Positions 36,501 to 44,268 of a stretch of DNA of 64,000 nucleotides are shown piece by piece. This DNA comes from Endozoicomonas sp. OPT23 (GTDB lineage Bacteria; Pseudomonadota; Gammaproteobacteria; Pseudomonadales; Endozoicomonadaceae), in contig NZ_PPFD01000006.1 in NCBI RefSeq assembly GCF_009653635.1, forward strand, positions 620,001 to 684,000, in the 5' to 3' direction. The notes below the pieces were generated by a model. It ran no database searches, had not been told where the DNA came from, and worked only from the letters and a program-made list of their open reading frames with translations. Every line of letters starts with the position of its first letter. The first letter of the stretch is position 1. The translations under genes were made by a program, and so were the position numbers.

Positions 36501-39154
36501 AAATAAAAAACGAGCAAACCCATACTCTAAGACTAAACAGGGCCAGAGAATTCCTCGACAACATTGAAGACACTGCTTTCAAGGAGGAACTCGAAATCTT
36601 GATCACTGATATCCTTAAAGATGAAATGGTTCAAGAAGAGTGCGCCTCCTCTTCAGCAGACAGAGTTGATTCAACGTTTGTGAGTACTGTGCCCAACCAT
36701 GCTCTTGCTGCCAGGCCTCCTCAAAAAGATAAAGTCATGATCTTACCGGCACATGACAGCAAAATTCAATTAACCTCTCCGACATCTGAAAGTGAGCTAC
36801 TGTCTATAACCGATGTGCGCTACAGGCCTCATAAAGATTCTATCAACGAAGCCTTGGAGTTCTTTGGAATACCTTTTCTTAAGGCACAAAATAATGAACC
36901 TGTCAGTTTCACGGATGCCTATGCCAAATTAAAAGCATGTAACTGGAGTGATATACAAAATAAAGTCAGCAATGAGTATCCTCAGAAGCACCTTCCTCTA
37001 GGCTCAGTTCCGTTACACCTTCAGGAACGAGCTTATTCAGCAAAGGAGCTCTCTCAAATACTGGTTTTGATTAACCCCAATGCCAAAACGGATTTCCCTT
37101 CTTATGTAGGCAGAGATACCGTCATTCAGGCGATCAAAGCTGCATTCCCTAATTCTCGCGGGCTGGTAACTTCTAACGAAAAGCCGTTGATTATTATTGA
37201 TCTGACCCAATCATTAGCCCTTCAACTTGCTAACAATCCCCGAATTACTCTGCTGACGACAAAAAAAATCAATGAACACATAGTCGTTAACCAGGAAGTA
37301 ATTTCTTTAGACAGATTGAACCGTATTATTCAGGATAAGCAAGCGGTTGATTTTGTAGCACGGGTTTTTGCTACCCCCTGTTCTCCCAGTTTAACTGGAA
37401 CAGGCAAACCTCAAAATCAGGACTATTGGTTCTGGTTAAAACCCCCAAAACCTCCTACTAACAAAAGAGTCTCTTCAGCCAGTCTTGCAGATGGGAAACA
37501 CTCACTCAGTTCTGCGACTGATCAAGATGAATTACCCATACGAAAAAAAAACAGAATTACACTTTCTTTTCCATCACCAATAGAATTTGATACCCCTGAC
37601 TCAACCACACAGCAGCAGTTAGTCGAGAGCAATGAACCTATCAAACCGTCTCTAGCGAAACGAATCAAACTGGATCCAGAGGATAAAACACCTCAGCTAC
37701 CTGTCAGTGCTGGAACCGAGCCTGACTCCACATCGCCACCTCTTCCTGAAATAGAAAACGCAGCAATTGGAGTGCTCCAGAATGGTGGTGCTCTATTAGG
37801 ACCCTCCTGCCCTGATAACCTATGTCTATACAATAGTTTGAGCTATCTGATCTCACTTAATCCTGATTATAACCGTCGTTTAATAGCGTATATTCTGCGG
37901 CAACTGAGAGAAGTTCTTTCAGAAGGTTTCTTTAGGCATATGGACAGGGATATAGCTCGCGCACTCATGCGCAATATTATTTTCGTTGCCTTGCAATCCC
38001 CCCAGGGAATAGAGCGTCTTAAAGGTTATCTGGCTCATCTCAAGCAAATCCATGTGGCCAATTTGAGAGAAACTATCATAGTAATGATTGACCAAATCTG
38101 TCAGAACAGAATCCAATTAATACATTTCACTCCTACAGAACTTCTGGATCAACTTCAGAGCTGTAACACCGATTCAGAACTGATCGACATGCTCCAGCAA
38201 CTCATAGAACAAGAACATTTATCACCGGGTCTCAGTATGGCGATAGCAAATGCACTGAACACTCTCTTTGGTAATGAAGAGTTCATGTTCACAGCTCCTT
38301 CAAACCCAGTGCCACTCGATTTTGCCGTCACTACGGATCTTCTCGACTCTCTTACAGATGAATGGCTCCAACCTGACTTTGCAATTACGCCTGCACTGTT
38401 TTTTCTTGGGGTAGGACTGTTCTGGATCAATCATCCTCCTGAAAACATCACAGCACAACTCGCTGCTAACCTTCAGCAGTGGTTACTGCCTCAACAGATT
38501 ACAGGGACTGCCAGCTGGGCTGATCAGGATATGCTGCAGTTTATTGTTCTCCCGATGCTTGCAACAGCCGGCCTACCTGCCGCTATTCAAATGGTTAATG
38601 TCGCCACTGAAACACCTCACACCCCAATCACCGCTATACACATGGAATTTCAACCAGCAGCAGGATTTATTCCTCCTCAGGTCACTGAACATGTCCATGA
38701 CAACATTGAAACCATCCTTGAATCAGTCAACAACCCTACAATCTTTAGCCTGTTTCATGGCTGGATTAACCAGAACGCAGCCCAGCAAGGCGGACAGCAT
38801 TACCAACTAGGGACTCACTGGCAGCCTTTGATACCACAAGAACAAATCAGTTTAATACCAATACACAACCCTCAACTGATCACTCACAACCGTAAAAGAA
38901 CTTTTCAAATGTCTTTCAGCAGACAAAGCAGCCAGGAGTCATCCGATGGCTCCAGTTATTCCCAGTCGATGACAGAAGACAATCTACAAAAACTGCTATC
39001 GCGCTCATTCACTGGTTATCAGATACCGAGAGAGTTTCAAAAACAAACATTTGTCCCACCTGAAAGTAAAAATGGAATAGCGACAACTGAAATGGTTTCC
39101 TGGCTGCTTCTGATTATCGCTGGATATATAAATAAAAACTCAAACATAAACTAA
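33599..39154 (+). CDS. Giant exported protein with kinase-like, NLS-like and OTU-like motifs
   Basis: A 1,851-residue protein, not recognised as a whole. The start is ATG 33599 (a TTG precedes it directly). Residues 1-38 form a signal peptide with a hydrophobic core (FCFLITTFLF) and a TYAG cut site. A kinase-like block is visible at about 311-495: GRGQFSVVF like a glycine-rich loop, ALRRF where VAIK would be, DGKPDNF like a catalytic loop (Asp458), and LTDF like DFG. The middle is helical and polar. Near 1330-1360 a low-complexity segment holds RKKNR and LAKRIKLD, close to the c-Myc nuclear signal. Near 1406 PDNLCLYNSLS matches the OTU Cys-box pattern, and HYQLGTHW near 1734 could supply the histidine. 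The C-terminus ends in a hydrophobic helix. A host-directed effector is inferred. Confidence 0.6.
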   Translation: MKYKSELLLKPKSSAVKSIRLFCFLITTFLFPQFTYAGLVSDAEKVIQYEDLFRQLGRIIKEITGLNTSQDYYPKIIIKFDQSGPISVTIQGNPGQTPAVPGTPTQELGQKPFNFYISPQEKNFAKALEAAFATRELRWKVKDGQLEGMGISDRILPGFPGFFSSAAEQFEVRLAIRNSTEESSEWPFRQVTSKRILQSSPPSSNKTFFCHYIHDGASHYDVCVEYDASDMLYPIDYLQRQSQYARRTLLFTPEDTELKARGLNQNQGYYLSFLNYLEKQLPGNFLNQEDTLKIDVKEQYPVIETANIRVVGRGQFSVVFSIDNVFPGLALRRFSGFKSQEEANNFILTHQAALVAYTELELPVMPTTTALVKGKGTSYSAYLIQPLLTPEQLAENHIEKFFSDPDGINMQLGSATHKTYSLYNREAVMLILEAVLAGIYQNLLKLNRDDSAVSICCDGKPDNFQCAFQYTSDWIKDELSVDTIGTTVSLTDFHPCSLALFGNLLFDGGPHSKLFMTLLGQTPFEDYQRGIRSWANAQKLATKALANIAYHASDQSEDELVLLIERSKHVIYSLWTAHGSELNRRFQRFKNGEDSGQENPGLDYKKLFFNLEDLNLETVLAYRENSRRKNLNLRLHYYVLGMASTIAPDEYELNDFTPVDSQQDWWLRVVSFYHEKELKALLEARIYDAFLNKDHAEDQQRLREQIASIVSNDQLSHRAGLLRLLHWYFKKMNHSGSLTGKDSNELLLMLRDQWLTHLHNDFDLEIKQLISDFIAAGYEYDEANLPNMLENKNIQAFIDQKVASRSEQETLINGLLTHIYKGQQSAFTHIFQTDSGLIEELDIQSWIDQVVPEYRQKIRQQVSLYWQEVNTQELPPPFSQHVRTRALFREVQQNLWQAIAEYSKWKQIKDLLSWYVSTAFILPEEVASTEISASLLKLKTTPWLDIAQSRFSTRMRELSLKLASFNPEIKNEQTHTLRLNRAREFLDNIEDTAFKEELEILITDILKDEMVQEECASSSADRVDSTFVSTVPNHALAARPPQKDKVMILPAHDSKIQLTSPTSESELLSITDVRYRPHKDSINEALEFFGIPFLKAQNNEPVSFTDAYAKLKACNWSDIQNKVSNEYPQKHLPLGSVPLHLQERAYSAKELSQILVLINPNAKTDFPSYVGRDTVIQAIKAAFPNSRGLVTSNEKPLIIIDLTQSLALQLANNPRITLLTTKKINEHIVVNQEVISLDRLNRIIQDKQAVDFVARVFATPCSPSLTGTGKPQNQDYWFWLKPPKPPTNKRVSSASLADGKHSLSSATDQDELPIRKKNRITLSFPSPIEFDTPDSTTQQQLVESNEPIKPSLAKRIKLDPEDKTPQLPVSAGTEPDSTSPPLPEIENAAIGVLQNGGALLGPSCPDNLCLYNSLSYLISLNPDYNRRLIAYILRQLREVLSEGFFRHMDRDIARALMRNIIFVALQSPQGIERLKGYLAHLKQIHVANLRETIIVMIDQICQNRIQLIHFTPTELLDQLQSCNTDSELIDMLQQLIEQEHLSPGLSMAIANALNTLFGNEEFMFTAPSNPVPLDFAVTTDLLDSLTDEWLQPDFAITPALFFLGVGLFWINHPPENITAQLAANLQQWLLPQQITGTASWADQDMLQFIVLPMLATAGLPAAIQMVNVATETPHTPITAIHMEFQPAAGFIPPQVTEHVHDNIETILESVNNPTIFSLFHGWINQNAAQQGGQHYQLGTHWQPLIPQEQISLIPIHNPQLITHNRKRTFQMSFSRQSSQESSDGSSYSQSMTEDNLQKLLSRSFTGYQIPREFQKQTFVPPESKNGIATTEMVSWLLLIIAGYINKNSNIN

Positions 39155-39219
39155 TCAGCCAAGCTATTAAGCCTTGACTATCATAACTCCTGTTCTGAAC
39201 ATTCTGGCTGGGGCTACGC

Positions 39220-42200
39220 GTGGTAAAGCCTAGTATTCGAAAAAAAATCATACTGTTTACGGTTGTACCCATTACGCTCTTTTATAACTTACTGAGTGCA
39301 ATACATATTTATTTAAGTTTTGAGAGTTCATCAAAAGAAATTGAAACCCAAATGCAAAACACGGTGGTCCACTTTGCTCAGACCATCAATGTCAATGTCA
39401 GAAATATCCAATCTTCTGCCGAAGCCAGATTGAAGCTGCTGGGGAAGGCGAATGAAACCGATCATTTTTCACTGCTGGCTAACTTCCTCGATATAAGCCC
39501 TTATCTGGTCAGTATTAGCTGGATTAACATTCACAACCCAACCCATGGCTCTATTTGTGCCCAAAACCACTCTGGGGTATTTAGCCGCTGTCAGGAAGAA
39601 AGCGTTCCGAATATCACTTATAAATCGAGCTGGCGTTCCATCTACCTGGAAGGCAGTTTCTGGACATCTTTATACAAGGACCCAAAATCGGGAAAACGCC
39701 TGATAAGTTACTTTTTACCTGCCAGTAACAGTCAACACCTGCTCAAACTCGATCTTGATATCCGCCAATTGATACTGTCAATCATCGATCCATCGCTCTA
39801 CTCCGGCCATGGCATCACACTGAACATGTGGAAGTTCAATATGGTCGATAACAATGGTGACTATTTATACAGTGACAGTGTGCAGGCGAACCGCCATGGC
39901 CACATCAACCTGAAAGAAACCGGTGATGTTTATGGCGTAGACGACTTCGGGAAGAATATTCCCCAACTTTTAGAGAATGACAAGCCTTATAATTCTCGTA
40001 TCTGGCTGCCAAACCCACAGTACCAGAAAGAGTACTGGTTTTTTGGTGCGCCCGTCAGCTCCGTGAAATGGTGGTTATATACATCAGTCAGCAGACAACA
40101 TGCATTAAAAGGAATTCTTGAACTGGCTCTGATGGATATCGTCATTATGTTGATATCTCTGCTGCTTATACTTGCCGGCATCTGGTATTCATCAAAAAGA
40201 ATTATTCAACCACTGATTCAACTTAAAGATTGTATGGATCAGTTTATTCATGGCCACCAGCTTCTCGCCTTACCAGAAGCCGCAAGTAATGATGAAACAG
40301 ATTCCCTCAGCCGCTCGTTCATTAAATTAACGCAATGGCTGGATAACAGGAATCAGGAACTGCAGGTCGCAAGAGCCAATAATATGGGTCACATCGTGCA
40401 GGGAATGCAGGGCAGTTATTTTTACTTTCAACTCAACAAAAATAAGGATGCTGTTTATATCAGCCCTTCCGCTCAGGCCATCACAGGCTTTGAATCTGAT
40501 GACCTGTCGCGCTCATTCACGACGATACTGAATACCCCTCAGGATCACTCACGATTCAACCGATCTTTTCAGACTATTGTTCAAGGTGGTCAAACTGATG
40601 CTTTTGAAGTCGACATTCATCATCCAGACGGGTCTATCAAAACACTGGAAATTTTCTGGAGTTACTTTGAACAAGGTAGTCAGCCCGGAGTGATTGAAGG
40701 TCTTGCCAATGACGTTACTGAACGTGTCACTGATACCGAGAAGTTCAAAGCCCTGTTAAATTCTGCGCCTGATGCCATGATTATAATTAATCCGGATGGC
40801 ATCATTGCCATGGCAAATTCAAGAGCACTTTCCCTGTTCAAAGCTAAGCGGGAGCATTTATTGAACATGCCGCTCGCACTGATCATCCCGTCACAGGACA
40901 GAGACTCTCACCCTCTGCTTAAAGCACTTCACAACAAAAACTGGCATGCCTGCAGCCTCTCCCAGCATGAGGCCAGAGCTATCGCTCTTGCTGGCGCACC
41001 TTTCCCCGCAGAGCTGACCAGCAACCCTCTGGTGACCCGGGAAGGTGTTTTAGTATCGGTGGTTCTTCGGGACATCAGCGAACGCAAGCAAATAGAAAAA
41101 GATCTCCTTACTGCCCACGATGAGGCAGTGAAAGCAAGCCGTTCAAAAAGCCTATTTCTTTCGTGCATGAGCCATGAACTGAGAACCCCGCTTAACGGCG
41201 TGATTGGTTATGCTCAGGTACTGCAACGATCGAAAGGGCTTAATCAGGAACAACAACAAAAACTGGCCATTCTTGAACGCTGTGGTCAAAGCCTTCTGAC
41301 ACTGATTAACGACATTCTCGATCTAACTAAAATAGAAAGTCAGGGGGTCAATCTTCACCCTGTTCCCTTCAGTATTAAAAATCTGTTCGAAGAGCAATAC
41401 CTTCTCTTTGCACCTAAGGCTGAAAATAAGTCTCTGAAGCTTATTTCTGCGATTGACCCCAGTCTGCCTGAATGGCTTGAAGCCGATGAAGTAAAACTCA
41501 GACAGGTACTGACCAACCTGCTGGGAAATGCTATCAAATACACAGAGACGGGCTCTATAAAACTGTCTGCCAGACTATCCAGGAACCAGATTCATTTCTC
41601 GGTATCAGACACTGGTATAGGCATTGAGCCTGATAATATAGAAACCATTTTCGATCCCTTTCAACAATTGGACGCAGGCTTGAAGCGTGGTGGAACAGGC
41701 CTTGGGCTGGCCATCAGCAGAAGTCTTGTCAGAGCGCTAGGGGATGATCTTAAGGTAAGCAGTAAACCTGGAAACGGCAGTCAATTTAGTTTCCACATTC
41801 CCATAGTTCAAACCATCGCTCTGAAAAACGAACAACAACTGTCCAACGACAATGTTGAACTGGTAATTCCAGAGGGCGTCGTTTTTACCGTTCTAATTGT
41901 TGATGACATAAAAATTAATCGGGACCTTTTAAGAGATATTGTTGAGGACTCCGGCTTCAATACTGTTGAGGCCAGTAATGGTGTAGAGGCACTCGAAATA
42001 CTTGAAAAACAGTCTATAGATCTGGTGTTATTAGACATCCGAATGCCAAAAATGGATGGCTTCGAAGTTATTGCACGCATTCGACAACACCCTTCTCTGC
42101 AATTACTGCCTGTTATTGCTGTTACTGCCAGTACCGGGGCTGACTTTACCAGTCAACTATCAAAACATGGATTCAATGGCTCACTGTCCAAACCTTTTCG

Positions 42201-42507
42201 CCTCAACCACCTTTTACAGCTGCTTTCCAAACAACTGGATCTTGAGTGTCTCACTCACAACGAAGCATCGCATAGAAGTACACAGCTGAAACCAGCTGCA
42301 CCGCAACATGTAGATTACATGCGATCTGAAATTAAGAAAGCCATTGAAACGGGGGACATAGAATCTCTGACATCACTGGCTGACTATTGCCAGCTTCATA
42401 AACTTGAAGATTACAGCGAACATATCACACTGCTTGCAGGTACGTGTGATCTGGAAGAACTGGAAAAGTTCTATCAATCCCTGAACCAAAACAAGGCGCT
42501 GAACTAA
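39220..42507 (+). CDS. Hybrid sensor histidine kinase/response regulator
   Basis: A 1,095-residue membrane sensor. There is a membrane helix at about 10-30, a periplasmic Cache-like sensor region at about 35-300, and a second membrane helix near 305-325. A HAMP-like linker follows, then two PAS domains at about 390-505 and 505-625, and HisKA with the phospho-accepting His652 in CMSHELRTPLNGVIGYAQVL. The HATPase domain has NLLGNAIKY, DTGIGI and GGTGLGLAIS. A receiver domain carries Asp939 in LVLLDIRMPKMDG. The C-terminal ~70 residues are helical without a clear Hpt histidine. The start is GTG, 65 bp after the giant gene, so the two may be cotranscribed. Signal and output partner are unknown. 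Confidence 0.92.
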   Translation: MVKPSIRKKIILFTVVPITLFYNLLSAIHIYLSFESSSKEIETQMQNTVVHFAQTINVNVRNIQSSAEARLKLLGKANETDHFSLLANFLDISPYLVSISWINIHNPTHGSICAQNHSGVFSRCQEESVPNITYKSSWRSIYLEGSFWTSLYKDPKSGKRLISYFLPASNSQHLLKLDLDIRQLILSIIDPSLYSGHGITLNMWKFNMVDNNGDYLYSDSVQANRHGHINLKETGDVYGVDDFGKNIPQLLENDKPYNSRIWLPNPQYQKEYWFFGAPVSSVKWWLYTSVSRQHALKGILELALMDIVIMLISLLLILAGIWYSSKRIIQPLIQLKDCMDQFIHGHQLLALPEAASNDETDSLSRSFIKLTQWLDNRNQELQVARANNMGHIVQGMQGSYFYFQLNKNKDAVYISPSAQAITGFESDDLSRSFTTILNTPQDHSRFNRSFQTIVQGGQTDAFEVDIHHPDGSIKTLEIFWSYFEQGSQPGVIEGLANDVTERVTDTEKFKALLNSAPDAMIIINPDGIIAMANSRALSLFKAKREHLLNMPLALIIPSQDRDSHPLLKALHNKNWHACSLSQHEARAIALAGAPFPAELTSNPLVTREGVLVSVVLRDISERKQIEKDLLTAHDEAVKASRSKSLFLSCMSHELRTPLNGVIGYAQVLQRSKGLNQEQQQKLAILERCGQSLLTLINDILDLTKIESQGVNLHPVPFSIKNLFEEQYLLFAPKAENKSLKLISAIDPSLPEWLEADEVKLRQVLTNLLGNAIKYTETGSIKLSARLSRNQIHFSVSDTGIGIEPDNIETIFDPFQQLDAGLKRGGTGLGLAISRSLVRALGDDLKVSSKPGNGSQFSFHIPIVQTIALKNEQQLSNDNVELVIPEGVVFTVLIVDDIKINRDLLRDIVEDSGFNTVEASNGVEALEILEKQSIDLVLLDIRMPKMDGFEVIARIRQHPSLQLLPVIAVTASTGADFTSQLSKHGFNGSLSKPFRLNHLLQLLSKQLDLECLTHNEASHRSTQLKPAAPQHVDYMRSEIKKAIETGDIESLTSLADYCQLHKLEDYSEHITLLAGTCDLEELEKFYQSLNQNKALN

Positions 42508-42609
42508 TTTCAGCGATTAACTGATCATTTTCACGGAGTATACACATCAAACAACTACTCTCTTCCTGATCAGAATCCGTATAATAGGCTCATTTTTGAG
42601 TATCGATAA

Positions 42610-42945
42610 ATGTCACAAGCAGCAAACATAGAACAAATTCAGGCCCGACTGGTTGAAGCACTAAAAGAGCTTTACCCGCTCGCCATGAATGCCGATGAGC
42701 AACTGGAAGTACTTCAGGGTGAAGATAAAGGTAAGTTTTCAGCTATCTTTCAAAAAGACAGCGAATTTACCGTAGAAGCAAACCGCTTTCTTCCTTACCT
42801 TATCGAATTGAACGACGAGATTCAGAGCCTGAAGATCATGGAAGAGCAAAACCAGCAGAATAAGATAAAGCAGATCTTAATTAAAATTCAGGAGATGCAT
42901 AAAGTGCTAACTCATTTCCACAGTATAAAAGACTCTGATAGCTAA
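42610..42945 (+). CDS. Small helical protein of unknown function
   Basis: A 111-residue, charged, mostly helical protein with a Gln/Lys-rich coiled-coil-like second half (EQNQQNKIKQILIKIQEMHK). No signal peptide or membrane segment. I do not recognise the family. It is encoded 102 bp after the hybrid sensor kinase on the same strand but behind its own AT-rich leader (TATAAT-like at about 42580), so it may be separately expressed. Start is ATG 42610. Confidence 0.6.
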   Translation: MSQAANIEQIQARLVEALKELYPLAMNADEQLEVLQGEDKGKFSAIFQKDSEFTVEANRFLPYLIELNDEIQSLKIMEEQNQQNKIKQILIKIQEMHKVLTHFHSIKDSDS

Positions 42946-43091
42946 TTCCTCAAGCCCATTAAACTGCAACGCTGACCAGGAACACTAATATTGTCTGAGT
43001 GTTGGCGTTGCAAGTTCCCTCCCCTTCTTTAAAAATCATCCTATCTGGCCAGGGGCAGTCAATGCATTCAACGTATTGAAGGGCTTATACA

Positions 43092-43526
43092 ATGAAACTC
43101 ATAAAAAGAATAAATATCGTTTTTTGTTTACTGCTTACCTGCAGTTACGCAATCCCTTTATCTGCATTGAACAGTGATTATACCGAGAGCCATTTTTGGG
43201 CTACTCGCAAAAGCCCGGACAGTGTTCTTCTTGAGCGTATGAACAGCAGGCAGTTTGACATCGATAAGATCTCTATTCTTAAGAGTTTTCTGAACAGCTC
43301 AACTGACAAGCTTCGCTTCGACACCTTTTTGACTATTATCAGGCATCTTGATTTTGAAAGTTCAAAGCTGGATACCGCACGACTATTCGCAACGCATATT
43401 GAAAAACCAAGCAACCGTCAGCAGTGCGCAATGTTGCGAAGTTTTGCTTCGCATATAACACAAAGAGAAGTGTTCAAAATTATTGGCTTGAATGAAAGAA
43501 AAGTAATGGAGACATGTAATAAATAA
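43092..43526 (+). CDS. Small exported protein of unknown function
   Basis: A 144-residue protein with a clear signal peptide (basic MKLIKR, hydrophobic core IVFCLLLTCSY, likely cut after PLSA). The mature part is polar and helical with two cysteines (QQCAMLRSF and METCNK) that could form a disulfide. No family recognised. AAGGG lies 10 bp before the ATG. It ends 8 bp before the left repeat of the integrated element, so before integration it would have directly preceded the tRNA-Arg gene. Confidence 0.65.
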   Translation: MKLIKRINIVFCLLLTCSYAIPLSALNSDYTESHFWATRKSPDSVLLERMNSRQFDIDKISILKSFLNSSTDKLRFDTFLTIIRHLDFESSKLDTARLFATHIEKPSNRQQCAMLRSFASHITQREVFKIIGLNERKVMETCNK

Positions 43527-43534
43527 CACTAGAA

Positions 43535-43583
43535 ACTGGCGCTCCCGAGTGGATTCGAACCACTGGCCTATCGCTTAGGAGGC
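43535..43583 (-). repeat. Left attachment repeat, 3' fragment of tRNA-Arg
   Basis: These 49 bp are identical to 52235-52283 and correspond to the tRNA 3' end, T arm and anticodon arm up to the anticodon loop. The 5' half of the tRNA is missing, so this copy is not a functional tRNA gene. Confidence 0.95.
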
Positions 43584-43642
43584 TGCTACTGCTAACTTCT
43601 CTCTGCTCCAGAGCCTATTCTATCAAAGGTGCATGTACAGGC

Positions 43643-43668
43643 AAGTACAGTAAGTACACTCAAGTACA
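43643..43668. repeat. AAGTACA repeats near the left end (possible integrase arm sites)
   Basis: Three direct copies of AAGTACA begin at 43643, 43652 and 43662, about 9-10 bp apart and 60 bp inside the left repeat. Matching copies occur near the right end. The pattern suits arm-type binding sites of a tyrosine integrase. Confidence 0.55.
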
Positions 43669-43747
43669 GATTAGAAATCAGGGATTGGATTTAAGGTAGT
43701 GCAAGCTTCAGACAAGCATAAGAAAGGGAGCACTTAGCTCCCTATCA

Positions 43748-43906
43748 TTAAAAGAATCTTCTGAGTATGTAGTACAGCCCTATTAAGCCTCCTAATGGAG
43801 GGATAAAGATACCAGCAAGTATCAGGTCTGACTCTCTCCCTTCTTTGTCTAAACCCAAGAGATAGAGCCAGCCCAGCAAGATTGCAACAGCTATAATGAT
43901 TTCCAT
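43748..43906 (-). CDS. 52-residue membrane protein of the element
   Basis: A short frame starting MEIIIAVAILLGWLYLLGLD, with a polar turn (KEGRESD) and a second hydrophobic segment (LILAGIFIPPLGGLIGLYYI) ending in RRFF. It would make two membrane segments with a cytoplasmic basic tail. No clear Shine-Dalgarno is seen. It follows two other small membrane-protein frames on the same strand. A small coat-like, lysis or anti-superinfection protein is possible, but function is unknown. Confidence 0.5.
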   Translation of the reverse strand: MEIIIAVAILLGWLYLLGLDKEGRESDLILAGIFIPPLGGLIGLYYILRRFF

Positions 43907-43930
43907 AATTCTATTTATTGTTATCCGTTA

Positions 43931-44056
43931 CTACAGAGCGCCATCCATTATATAACCAAACGCTACATACCCTACGTAACCAAGGTACACAAGAACACAT
44001 AATACAGCTAAAGTAAGAGCAATGAGCAAAGACTTAACAACCTTCTTAAGTGTCAC
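43931..44056 (-). CDS. 41-residue membrane protein of the element
   Basis: A GTG-initiated frame: MTLKKVVKSLLIALTLAVLC then a second hydrophobic stretch and a short acidic end (MDGAL). Basic N-terminus and one or two membrane segments. Its start overlaps the end of the preceding gene by 11 bp, which suggests coupled translation and supports it as real. Function unknown. Confidence 0.5.
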   Translation of the reverse strand: MTLKKVVKSLLIALTLAVLCVLVYLGYVGYVAFGYIMDGAL

Positions 44057-44264
44057 TGTTCACCTCTGCATCTTCTATGAACTGCTCGCAGTCATTACTA
44101 TATGTGCCTTCTTGTACAAGCTCTTTCTTGCAGTCTACAGCCATCATACCACCACCTTCAGCAAAGCCTCCAGCAAGAGTACCAAGCACATAGACAACAG
44201 CTACACAACAGAGTAAGAAGAGTCCAAACACAGTAAATAGCAAGGGCTTAATCAACCTCTTCAT
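44046..44264 (-). CDS. 72-residue membrane or exported protein of the element
   Basis: The chosen start gives MKRLIKPLLFTVFGLFLLCC, a basic N-terminus with one long hydrophobic segment, then a Gly-rich stretch (TLAGGFAEGGGMM) and an acidic tail with two cysteines (DCKKEL, NDCEQF). The frame is open 12 codons further into rep, but this ATG lies 4 bp after the rep stop and fits better. Function unknown; it might be a small virion, membrane or entry-exclusion protein. Confidence 0.55.
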   Translation of the reverse strand: MKRLIKPLLFTVFGLFLLCCVAVVYVLGTLAGGFAEGGGMMAVDCKKELVQEGTYSNDCEQFIEDAEVNSDT

Positions 44265-44268
44265 AGTC

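Noticed and set aside
43537-43619. Second tRNA-Arg gene at the left end of the element
   Set aside because: Only the 3' part matches; the acceptor 5' strand and D arm are absent, so it is an attachment-site fragment.
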